A stretch of DNA of 10,913 nucleotides, taken from assembly GCA_045660125.1 (NCBI GenBank), contig JAZRDG010000127.1, positions 1 to 10,913 of the forward strand. Reading direction: 5' to 3'. The stretch is from SVQP01 sp045660125 (GTDB lineage: Bacteria > Bacillota > Clostridia > Oscillospirales > CAG-272). A program made the translations under genes and the position numbers. The notes below the pieces were generated by a model. The model was given only the letters and a program-made list of their open reading frames with translations, had not been told where the DNA came from and made no database searches. Positions 1 to 6,338 of the stretch are shown here, in pieces. Each line of letters starts with the position of its first letter. The first letter of the stretch is position 1.

Positions 1-452
1 AAAAGATAAAAGGTTTGATCCGCGTAAGGAGCGGAGTACAGCGTGTGCTTTCCGTACTGCTTGAAATATGCGACGTAATGCACCGAGGTTTTGCGATCAA
101 TCGAGCCGCTTGTGTGTTCCTTTGCCACGCGTCTGGTCACCTGATCGGTTTCCAATCTGAAATTGCCGTTTTTGAGGGCAAGGTACGCCGAAAGGTTTCT
201 GTAAAAGAACGCGAACACTACTGCCAGTATCGTCCAAAACAGCAGGGCTGCTGCAATGAACAGGATGGTCAGCAGAGGCGAACCGTTGTTTTCTGTAAAA
301 GCAGAGGCAAGAAATCCTATGCCCAGCGGAATGAAAAATACGGACATGGCCCCAAAGGGAATGCCTGTGTAAACTGCAAGTAGGGCGTAATCTTTACGGC
401 ATCTTGCTGCCCAATCACGCAAACGTATTTGTTTTTTAGGTGTTTCTTGCAT
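1..452 (-). CDS. Two-helix membrane protein of unknown function, C-terminus cut by window edge
   Basis: This minus-strand frame starts with ATG at 452-450 and stays open for 150 codons to the window edge, so the 3' end is missing. The start is supported by a GGAGAG Shine-Dalgarno site just upstream, inside the end of the preceding gene, whose TGA stop (457-455) lies 2 nt before this ATG. That spacing suggests translational coupling. The protein has a basic N-terminus of about 25 residues, two hydrophobic helices (about residues 23-52 and 60-84), then a soluble polar C-terminal part containing YVAYFKQYGK. The same layout and a similar motif (YAYFTKHGKFKT) occur in the gene just upstream, so the two are probably tandem paralogues. 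I do not recognise the family. It is probably an inner-membrane protein with a cytoplasmic beta-rich tail; no catalytic motif is visible. Confidence 0.75.
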   Translation of the reverse strand, partial: MQETPKKQIRLRDWAARCRKDYALLAVYTGIPFGAMSVFFIPLGIGFLASAFTENNGSPLLTILFIAAALLFWTILAVVFAFFYRNLSAYLALKNGNFRLETDQVTRRVAKEHTSGSIDRKTSVHYVAYFKQYGKHTLYSAPYADQTFYL

Positions 453-454
453 GG

Positions 455-1006
455 TCATCTCTCCACAATCAAGTATTCGTCAGCCTGATACACGCAAATG
501 ATACGGGGCTTTTTTGTCAGCGCGACAAACACGTAGCATTCCTCGCCCTGCTCAAGCGTCTGCTTGGTTTTGAATTTGCCGTGCTTGGTAAAATATGCGT
601 ACTGGTTGGTTACGTATTCGCGGTGATATCCCTTGCTAAGGGTATTGGGAACCCATTCCACCTCGGTCTTGAGCTCCAAAAGCTCAATGCGGTCAAGCTC
701 CAACGTATAGCGGTCGAACAGTATCGCCAAATATTGTCCGAGTCCCTTGCCAAGAGAGAAGGTTGCAATCAAGCAACCTGCAAAGCAGAGCAGGGCAATA
801 AACGAGAACAGCAGGATCAGCACGATTATGCCGTTGGCCTGCGTGACTGCCAACGCGATGCAGACGATTCCAAAGGTTAACAGCATCACGTACAAAATAG
901 CAAGGAGCACAACCGCCAGCAAGGTGCTCATCAACGCCATATGCTTTTGCTCCTTGATCACCTCTGCGCGCTGCTTGACTTCTCTTTTTTCTTCTTTTTC
1001 GTACAT
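455..1006 (-). CDS. Two-helix membrane protein of unknown function
   Basis: This is a 183-residue protein. I chose the ATG at 1006 (protein begins MYEKEEKREV) over an upstream in-frame start at 1063. A strong AAGGAGA site (1019-1013) lies 6 nt before it and overlaps the TAA stop of the preceding gene, and the longer version would run into that gene. The order is a charged, probably helical N-terminus (1-22), two long hydrophobic segments (about 24-53 and 60-84), then a soluble tail of about 95 residues rich in alternating polar and aromatic residues (YAYFTKHGKFKT, CYVFVALTKKPRIICVY). No catalytic motif is seen. It is second in an operon headed by a glycosidase-like gene and followed 2 nt later by a similar protein. 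The tail resembles a small beta domain of the kind found in uncharacterised Firmicute membrane proteins; function is unknown. Confidence 0.8.
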   Translation of the reverse strand: MYEKEEKREVKQRAEVIKEQKHMALMSTLLAVVLLAILYVMLLTFGIVCIALAVTQANGIIVLILLFSFIALLCFAGCLIATFSLGKGLGQYLAILFDRYTLELDRIELLELKTEVEWVPNTLSKGYHREYVTNQYAYFTKHGKFKTKQTLEQGEECYVFVALTKKPRIICVYQADEYLIVER

Positions 1007-1012
1007 ATCTTG

Positions 1013-1019
1013 TCTCCTT
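1013..1019 (-). promoter_or_regulatory. Shine-Dalgarno site overlapping the upstream stop codon
   Basis: On the minus strand this reads AAGGAGA. Its first bases are shared with the TAA stop (1020-1018) of the glycosidase-like gene, and it sits 6 nt before the ATG at 1006. It fixes the start of the membrane-protein gene and suggests that translation of the two genes is coupled. Confidence 0.8.
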
Positions 1020-2163
1020 ATTCTAATCTCTTTCCCACCTTGACGGTGCCGTCCTCTTGCCAATACAGCTCAAAGATCTCGAGGTACTGCTCGCAGCCCG
1101 GCTGGCGCTCGGCGCAGGAGATGTACCAGCTGCCCTTGTAGCAAAATACCTCTGCGCAGGAGGGCACGTTGGCAGGGCAGAGCGGGGGCACTTTGGGCTC
1201 AAGCAGCATGCCGAGCGATTGCCAGCCCGAAATGGGGTTATCCGACACGGCATAGGACGTGCCGTGAGAGCAGTTGGTGTAAAAGAGGTAATATTTGCCG
1301 TCCTTTTTGAGCACAAAGGGCGACTCCAGCGTAATATCGCAAATGTCAAAGGTGTAAGCGCCCTCGTCCTGCCAGGTGCGCATATCGCGCGAGGACGAGA
1401 TGCCAAGCGCGGTCTGCATGCCGCCGTCCTCGGTTCTTTTTGCGGTGCAGTAGTACATGTAAGCCGTGCCGTCATCGTCCACGAATACCATGGAATCGCG
1501 GCAATCCGACCACGCATCCACCCTCCAAGCGCCCCATTCTCCGGGCAGCACCACGGGGTTGCCCTCGTATTTCTCCCACGTAAAGAGATCGCGCGAGGTG
1601 GCAAGGCAAATGGATTGCGCAACGCAAAGATTGACGCCCGTGTAGTACATGTAGTAAACGCCGTCCTTCTCGGTCACGCCGGGTGCCCAGACCTGATAGT
1701 CGTCAGGGCCGCCTCGCTCGGTGGTCAGGCAGGGCGGATGAATATCCCAATGCACAAGATCGGTCGAGGTCGCGTGCCCAAAGGTATCGCAAAAGCGGGT
1801 GTCCCACTCGTATCCCACGTTGCCGCGAATGTAAAACACGTGCATGACGCCGTCCTTTTCAATAAACGAGTGGTCGATAAAGCTCATGCCCGGCTCGCAG
1901 AACATGCCGCGTAAGGGGTATTCGCCCCTCTCCAGCGCACATACGTAACGCGTGGCGCGTCCCATCAAGTTTTCTACGTTGTGTCCCGCAGCCTGACCAA
2001 AGCGACCGCCGGGGGCAGCACCTGCGTCAAGCTCCTGCGCGCGCCCCATCAGCGCGTCAATATTGGCAACGGTTTTGCGTGTTTCAAAATCGGTCTTGGT
2101 GCGAAAGGGGGCAAGCCGCACGCGCAGATCGCTGTATGCGGCGTAAAAGGGCGTGATATTCAT
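1018..2163 (-). CDS. Glycosidase-like five-bladed beta-propeller protein (GH43/GH32-type fold), cytosolic
   Basis: This is a 381-residue protein starting at ATG 2163 with AAAGGAG about 6 nt upstream. After about 85 N-terminal residues that contain a twice-repeated LMGRA (about 38-42 and 66-70), the rest shows propeller blades of the GH32/43/62/68/117/130 fold. These carry repeated 'DG..Y.MYY' strands and the phrase GHATSTDLVHW, which resembles GH32 and GH43 proteins. The three acidic residues expected for this fold can be placed: D97 in FIDHSF, D223 in CRDSMV (the RDP-like position) and E280 in LESPF (general acid). No signal peptide is visible, so it should act inside the cell on imported sugars. 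It heads an operon with two membrane proteins and is transcribed divergently from the glycyl radical enzyme operon. The exact GH family, and hydrolase versus phosphorylase activity, cannot be decided from sequence reading alone. Confidence 0.82.
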   Translation of the reverse strand: MNITPFYAAYSDLRVRLAPFRTKTDFETRKTVANIDALMGRAQELDAGAAPGGRFGQAAGHNVENLMGRATRYVCALERGEYPLRGMFCEPGMSFIDHSFIEKDGVMHVFYIRGNVGYEWDTRFCDTFGHATSTDLVHWDIHPPCLTTERGGPDDYQVWAPGVTEKDGVYYMYYTGVNLCVAQSICLATSRDLFTWEKYEGNPVVLPGEWGAWRVDAWSDCRDSMVFVDDDGTAYMYYCTAKRTEDGGMQTALGISSSRDMRTWQDEGAYTFDICDITLESPFVLKKDGKYYLFYTNCSHGTSYAVSDNPISGWQSLGMLLEPKVPPLCPANVPSCAEVFCYKGSWYISCAERQPGCEQYLEIFELYWQEDGTVKVGKRLE

Positions 2164-2201
2164 ACAAACTCCTTTGCAGCACGTGAAGATTTATTACTTT
2201 C

Positions 2202-2230
2202 ATTATATCACAGCGGCACAAGAATGTAAA
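2202..2230 (-). promoter_or_regulatory. Sigma-A-type promoter of the propeller-glycosidase operon
   Basis: Read on the minus strand: -35 TTTACA (2230-2225), 17-bp spacer, -10 TATAAT (2207-2202). Transcription should start near 2195, giving a leader of about 32 nt before the ATG at 2163. It is back to back with the promoter of the plus-strand operon; the two -35 boxes are 8 bp apart. Confidence 0.85.
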
Positions 2231-2232
2231 GA

Positions 2233-2243
2233 GTCAAATTGAC
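2233..2243. promoter_or_regulatory. Small palindrome between the divergent -35 boxes, possible operator
   Basis: GTCAAATTGAC is a perfect 5-1-5 palindrome. It overlaps the plus-strand -35 box and reaches to 2 bp from the minus-strand -35 box. A protein bound here could block both promoters. It is short, so it may be coincidence. Confidence 0.35.
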
Positions 2244-2267
2244 AAATCGGGGGGCGTGTGTTATAAT
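2239..2267 (+). promoter_or_regulatory. Consensus sigma-A promoter of the glycyl radical enzyme operon
   Basis: -35 TTGACA (2239-2244), 17-bp spacer, -10 TATAAT (2262-2267): a full consensus match with optimal spacing. The start point should be near 2274-2276, giving a leader of about 42 nt before the ATG at 2317. A promoter this strong is probably held down by a repressor or by oxygen-responsive control; the inverted repeats around it are candidate operators. Confidence 0.88.
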
Positions 2268-2279
2268 GAAAGTAAATCA

Positions 2280-2299
2280 CCGCCATATAGCGTTGGCGG
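2280..2299 (+). other. Leader hairpin before the glycyl radical enzyme gene
   Basis: CCGCCA (2280-2285) can pair with TGGCGG (2294-2299) around an 8-nt loop. It lies in the 5' leader, 5 nt before the GGAGG site, and could affect mRNA stability or translation. No known riboswitch class is recognised. Confidence 0.35.
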
Positions 2300-2304
2300 C
2301 ATTC

Positions 2305-2309
2305 GGAGG
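2305..2309 (+). promoter_or_regulatory. Shine-Dalgarno site fixing the glycyl radical enzyme start
   Basis: GGAGG lies 7 nt before the ATG at 2317. Upstream in-frame starts (from 2239) fall inside the promoter itself and cannot be used from this transcript, so 2317 is the start. Confidence 0.88.
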
Positions 2310-2316
2310 TGACCGT

Positions 2317-4446
2317 ATGCGATTGACCGAAGCACTCAAGCAAGAGATGCAAAACAGGCCCGTGGGGGTATTTTGCCCCGATCATTTTCGCGGTATGGGC
2401 TACCGCACGGGTACAAGTACCTCGCCCGCAGGCAGACGCGCCGACGGGATCTATACGCTTTTGACCCAGCCCACGCCCTATATTTATCAAAACGATCTGA
2501 TCGTCGGCAGCCAGCGTCCGCTGTTTACCTCTCTGACCGAGGAGCAAATCGCGCAGGCATCCGAGGCTGTGGCGGCGTATCCCGAGCGTTGGTTTGGCAC
2601 CAATAAGGACCATTTTGCGCCCGATTACGAGACGGTGCTAAGCGTAGGCATCGTCGGGCTGCTTGCGCAGATCGAGGCGTCCGAGAAGGCGCATGCAAAC
2701 GATGCAGATGCGCTTGATTTTCTTGCAAGCATGCGGCTTGCCCTGCACGCGCTGCAGGAAAGATTGCGCGCGTATGCAAGGCAGGCAAGGGCACTTTTGG
2801 GCACGCAGGGCTATGACGATGCACGCCTTGCAGAGATCGCGCAAAACTGCGAGCAGGTGGCAGACGGTGTGCCCGAGAGCTTTGCCCAAGGGCTGCAGCT
2901 GGTATGGATGATCCATTCCTGCTTTTTGTACGAGGGGCGGTATGCCATGGCGCTTGGCAGGATCGACCAATACCTGTATCCCTTGTATCAGCGCGACGCT
3001 GCGGCAGGCGTAATTGACGGAGCAGGAGCTGCCGAGCTGCTTGCAAACGCGCTGGTCAAGATCTGTGAGAACCGCTACTATTTTGGCGGCGACGACGTGG
3101 TCAATATCTGTATCGGCGGCTGTGATGAGAGCGGCAAGTGCGCGGTCAATGCGCTGAGCTACGCGACACTGTACGCGGTCAGAGATATCAATATGCCGGG
3201 CCCCAACCTCTCTGCGCGTATCACGCCCGACACGCCCGACGCCTTTCTTGACGAGTGCTTAAAGGTGATCGGCACGGGGCTTGGATATCCCGCGCTGATG
3301 AACGATACGGTCAATATGGCAGCCCTGCGCCGTTACGGCTACGATGAGGTTGACGTGCGCAATTACTGCATGGTGGGCTGCATTGAGAATTTTATTACGG
3401 GCATGCAGCCGCCCTGGAGTGACGGCAGATTTGATACGCCGCGCTTTTTGGAGTACGTGCTCTTTGACGGCGAGGGCTACGATAAGGGTCGCAAGGGTCT
3501 TAAGACCGCCCTCCTTGACGAGATTGCAACCATGGAGCAGTTCATGCAAAATCTCGAAGAGCAGATTGCGCACGGCGTCAAGGAATACGTGCAGGGCTTC
3601 CGCGCCTACAATGACGTTCCAAATCCCGAGCATTATACCTCGCCCTTCTTATCCTGCTTCTGCCGCGATTGTATCGCGCGCGGACGCGACATCAACATGG
3701 GCGGCAGCCGCTATCCGTCCGTGCACGGTGCGGCACTGATGGGCGTGGGCACTATGAGTGATTCGCTTGCCGCTATCGAAAAGGTGGTATTTTGCGACAA
3801 GAGCGCCACGCTTGCACAGCTGGCAGAGGCGCTGAAGTGCAATTTTGCAGGGTACGAGCAGCTGCGCGCGCTGCTGCTGGCAGCACCCAAATACGGCAAC
3901 AACGATGCTTTTGTGGATAAGTACGCGGTGTGGTTCACCTCGTATCTGGCAGATCAGTTTGACAATTACCGCACGCGTGACGGCGGCGGTATCTATATTG
4001 CCATGGCGGCAAATACCAGCAATATCTGGGCAGGCATGCAGATCGGCGCAATGCCCGACGGCAGACGCGCAGGCGAGCCGTTGTCGGATGCGGCGTCTCC
4101 TACCTACGGGCGGGATATCAAGGGCGCAACCTCCACGCTGCAAAGCGTTGCAAAGCCTGATTATACGCGCTGCGCCTGCGGCACGGTAGTCAATCAGAAG
4201 TATTCGCCCGCCATGTTTGAGGACGGCAACCGCGAAAAGCTGCTGCAGCTGATTCGCGTGTATTTTGCCAAGGGCGGACAGGAGATCCAGATCAACGCCA
4301 CCTCTGCCGAGGTGCTGCGTGACGCAATGGAGCACCCCGAGCAGTATGCCTCGCTGGTAGTGCGCGTGTCGGGCTTTTCCGCGTTTTACGTCACGCTTGG
4401 CAGGGAAGTGCAGGAGGATATTCTGCGCAGAACGCAGCAGGGGTAA
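2317..4446 (+). CDS. Glycyl radical enzyme (PFL-like/dehydratase-type), substrate unknown
   Basis: This is a 709-residue member of the pyruvate formate-lyase/glycyl radical superfamily, which carries out radical C-C, C-O, C-N or C-S cleavage under anaerobic conditions. The C-terminal radical loop RVSGFSAFY carries the radical glycine G686, 23 residues before the end as expected. The active-site loop is CMVGCIEN, with the thiyl cysteine at C355 and a glutamate two residues later (E357). Cys-x-Glu is the pattern of dehydratases and lyases such as glycerol dehydratase, CutC and hydroxyproline dehydratase, whose usual form is GCVEP. Pyruvate formate-lyase has adjacent Cys-Cys instead. A further cysteine lies at C351. 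The 709 residues are short for this group, which is usually about 750-850. The activase gene follows after 3 bp, then a dehydrogenase. Membership of the superfamily is firm; I cannot assign the reaction. Confidence 0.95.
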   Translation: MRLTEALKQEMQNRPVGVFCPDHFRGMGYRTGTSTSPAGRRADGIYTLLTQPTPYIYQNDLIVGSQRPLFTSLTEEQIAQASEAVAAYPERWFGTNKDHFAPDYETVLSVGIVGLLAQIEASEKAHANDADALDFLASMRLALHALQERLRAYARQARALLGTQGYDDARLAEIAQNCEQVADGVPESFAQGLQLVWMIHSCFLYEGRYAMALGRIDQYLYPLYQRDAAAGVIDGAGAAELLANALVKICENRYYFGGDDVVNICIGGCDESGKCAVNALSYATLYAVRDINMPGPNLSARITPDTPDAFLDECLKVIGTGLGYPALMNDTVNMAALRRYGYDEVDVRNYCMVGCIENFITGMQPPWSDGRFDTPRFLEYVLFDGEGYDKGRKGLKTALLDEIATMEQFMQNLEEQIAHGVKEYVQGFRAYNDVPNPEHYTSPFLSCFCRDCIARGRDINMGGSRYPSVHGAALMGVGTMSDSLAAIEKVVFCDKSATLAQLAEALKCNFAGYEQLRALLLAAPKYGNNDAFVDKYAVWFTSYLADQFDNYRTRDGGGIYIAMAANTSNIWAGMQIGAMPDGRRAGEPLSDAASPTYGRDIKGATSTLQSVAKPDYTRCACGTVVNQKYSPAMFEDGNREKLLQLIRVYFAKGGQEIQINATSAEVLRDAMEHPEQYASLVVRVSGFSAFYVTLGREVQEDILRRTQQG

Positions 4447-4449
4447 GGC

Positions 4450-5220
4450 ATGGCAGAGCTGGTCGTATCCAATATTCAACATTTTTCCACGGGGGACGGC
4501 CCCGGCATTCGCACCACGGTGTTTTTAAAGGGGTGCAATCTGCGCTGCCCGTGGTGTCATAACCCCGAAACCGTCTCGCCCCTGCCGCAGACCCTGTATT
4601 TCAAGGGCGCGGATCAGACGCGCACGTACGGCACGCGTATGAGCGTGGAGCAGCTGACCGTCGAGCTGATGGAGGACGAGGACTTCTACCGCGCAAGCGG
4701 TGGCGGGGTGACAGTCAGCGGCGGTGAGCCGCTCTTGCAGCCGTCAGGCGTTGCAGAGCTTGCAAGCGAGCTTGGCAAGCGCGGCGTGCCCACTATCATA
4801 GACACGGCAGGATGCGTGCCGTGGGAGCACTTTGCCGCCGTTCTGGACGCAGCAGATGCATTTTTCTTTGATTACAAGACCCCCGATAGCGCAGCGTACG
4901 CGCAGTTTGGCGGCAATGCCGCGCTGATCTATGATAATTTGTGCTGCCTGATCAGGAGCGGCGCATGCGTGCAGGTCAGGATTCCGCTCATTCCGGGCGT
5001 CAATACGTCAGAGGAGCAATGCGCAGCCATGTGCGCGCAGCTGCGCGCGGCTGGCGCAAAAACGGTGGATCTTTTGCCCTTTCACCGCATGGGAATAGGC
5101 AAATACGAGGCAATGGGGCTGTCCTACGCCTTTGCGGACGTGCAGCCGCTCCCAAGTGACGAGATTGCCCGTATCGAAAGCACGTATAAGCAGTATTTTA
5201 CAGTCAAAATTGAACGTTAA
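4450..5220 (+). CDS. Glycyl radical enzyme activase (radical SAM)
   Basis: This 256-residue protein uses S-adenosylmethionine and a [4Fe-4S] cluster to abstract a hydrogen atom from the radical glycine (G686) of the enzyme encoded just upstream. The N-terminus has the PflA-type GDGPGIRTTVFLKGC stretch and the cluster motif CxxxCxxC at C29, C33 and C36. SGGEPLLQ (about 90-97) binds the SAM amino group. There is no Cys-rich ferredoxin-like insert after the cluster motif: the region around 40-70 has no cysteines. In this it resembles the short PflA type rather than the roughly 300-residue activases of most dehydratase-type GREs. It starts 3 bp after the GRE stop, with a purine-rich AGGGG in the last GRE codons as the likely ribosome site, so translation is probably coupled. 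Confidence 0.95.
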   Translation: MAELVVSNIQHFSTGDGPGIRTTVFLKGCNLRCPWCHNPETVSPLPQTLYFKGADQTRTYGTRMSVEQLTVELMEDEDFYRASGGGVTVSGGEPLLQPSGVAELASELGKRGVPTIIDTAGCVPWEHFAAVLDAADAFFFDYKTPDSAAYAQFGGNAALIYDNLCCLIRSGACVQVRIPLIPGVNTSEEQCAAMCAQLRAAGAKTVDLLPFHRMGIGKYEAMGLSYAFADVQPLPSDEIARIESTYKQYFTVKIER

Positions 5221-5231
5221 AGAGGTATGTT

Positions 5232-6329
5232 ATGAAAGTCAAAGCAGCAGTATTTATGGGCCCCCACAAGCCTTTTGAGGTAAGAGAATTTGAAGTGACC
5301 CAAACGCCCTCGGGCTATGGCAGATGCTCGCTGATCGCCAGCGGCATTTGCGGTACCGATCTGCATTTTTGCCGCGGTACGCTTTTCGTTGACCCCATGA
5401 CCATTGTCGGACACGAATTTGTGGGCAGACTGGTGGATTGTGATGCAGCCGAGGCGGCAGCGTACGGACTTTGCGCAGGTGATAACGTGATCGCGGATAT
5501 TGCCGTGCCCTGTGGCGAGTGCCTGTTGTGCCGCGAGGGCGACGACGCCAACTGCGTGAATATGCAGGTGACCAACGGCGGCAGCATTGAGGTAGCACCC
5601 TATATGTACGGAGGATACACCGAGGTCAACTATACGCCTCTTTCCAATCTGGTCAAGATCCCCGCAGAGCTGGATCCTGCCATGGTTGCCACCTTTGCGT
5701 GCCCCGGCCCTACCGCCATTCATGCCTTCCGCCTTGCCGATCAAGCAGGCGTCAAGCTGCATAACAAAACGGTAGCCGTGGTGCAGGGTCTTGGACCCGT
5801 GGGCTGCTTTGCAGTGCTGTATCTCAAGGCGATGGGCGTGGGCAAGATCTATGCTATCACGGCAGGAGAGAACGCGCAAAGAGAAGCGCTTGCGCTTGCG
5901 CTGGGCGCGGACGAGGTGCTGAATCTGACGCGCGAGGGCAAGGATGCCGTTACAAACAAGCTGCAGGCAGAGAACGGCGGTCTTGGCGTGGATATTTGCT
6001 TTGAAGCATCCGGTGCGCCCGCAGCGGTCGCACAGGGCATGGATATTCTGCGCAACCGCGGCGTGTACCTCATTCCCGGACAGTACAGCAACAGCGGCGG
6101 CATTGAGATCCAGCCGCAGATCATCACCTTCAAGGCGTTGCACATCATCGGCTCGTCGCAGTACTCCATGGTGGACGTCAAGGACTATCTGCAGTTCCTT
6201 TGCGCGCACCCCGAGTGCCACGAGACCATTGTATCGCTCGGCAGCCGCTATGCTGTCGCGGACGTCAATAAGGCAATTGAAGACGCCATGTCGGGCAACA
6301 ACGTCAAAACGCTGCTTGTCAAGGAGTAA
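5232..6329 (+). CDS. Zinc-dependent MDR alcohol/polyol dehydrogenase
   Basis: This is a 365-residue medium-chain dehydrogenase of the sorbitol/threonine dehydrogenase type, interconverting an alcohol and a ketone or aldehyde with a nicotinamide cofactor. Catalytic zinc ligands are visible: C40 in GICGTDLH, H61-E62 in GHE, and C157 in FACPGPT as the likely third. The structural zinc site is C94, C97, C100 and C108. The Rossmann motif is GLGPVG (186-191). After the second strand (about 206-217, ITAGENAQR) there is no clear aspartate that would mark NAD use, so NADP is possible. The start ATG at 5232 has AGAGG upstream. It lies 11 bp after the activase, and in such GRE operons the dehydrogenase usually handles the carbonyl substrate or product of the radical step. 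The substrate is not predictable here. Confidence 0.92.
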   Translation: MKVKAAVFMGPHKPFEVREFEVTQTPSGYGRCSLIASGICGTDLHFCRGTLFVDPMTIVGHEFVGRLVDCDAAEAAAYGLCAGDNVIADIAVPCGECLLCREGDDANCVNMQVTNGGSIEVAPYMYGGYTEVNYTPLSNLVKIPAELDPAMVATFACPGPTAIHAFRLADQAGVKLHNKTVAVVQGLGPVGCFAVLYLKAMGVGKIYAITAGENAQREALALALGADEVLNLTREGKDAVTNKLQAENGGLGVDICFEASGAPAAVAQGMDILRNRGVYLIPGQYSNSGGIEIQPQIITFKALHIIGSSQYSMVDVKDYLQFLCAHPECHETIVSLGSRYAVADVNKAIEDAMSGNNVKTLLVKE

Positions 6330-6338
6330 AGGAAATTT

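Larger units (their letters stand above)
2194..2275. repeat. Perfect 14-bp inverted repeat covering both -10 boxes
   Basis: TTACTTTCATTATA (2194-2207) and its exact reverse complement TATAATGAAAGTAA (2262-2275) flank the divergent promoters. Each arm contains the -10 box and the 8 bases after it, so both transcripts should begin with the same sequence. Arm centres are 68 bp apart, and the symmetry centre lies between the two -35 boxes. The conserved GAAAGTAA beyond TATAAT is not explained by promoter function alone, which suggests paired operators for one regulator. Confidence 0.8.

Noticed and set aside
15..880. Plus-strand frames opposite the membrane-protein genes.
   Set aside because: The minus-strand readings have ribosome sites, coupled starts and clear membrane helices; the plus-strand frames have none.
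1057..1914. A 285-codon open frame on the plus strand.
   Set aside because: It is antisense to the propeller glycosidase-like gene and has no recognisable motif.
2239..2316. An extended N-terminus for the glycyl radical enzyme from an upstream in-frame start.
   Set aside because: The extra codons overlap the -35 and -10 boxes; the ATG at 2317 has a proper GGAGG site.
2317..4446. Pyruvate formate-lyase (pflB).
   Set aside because: The active site is Cys-Ile-Glu rather than adjacent Cys-Cys, and the operon context is not that of pyruvate metabolism.
3649..4482. A 277-codon open frame on the minus strand.
   Set aside because: It is antisense to the glycyl radical enzyme, whose motifs are unmistakable; no domain or own ribosome site is seen.
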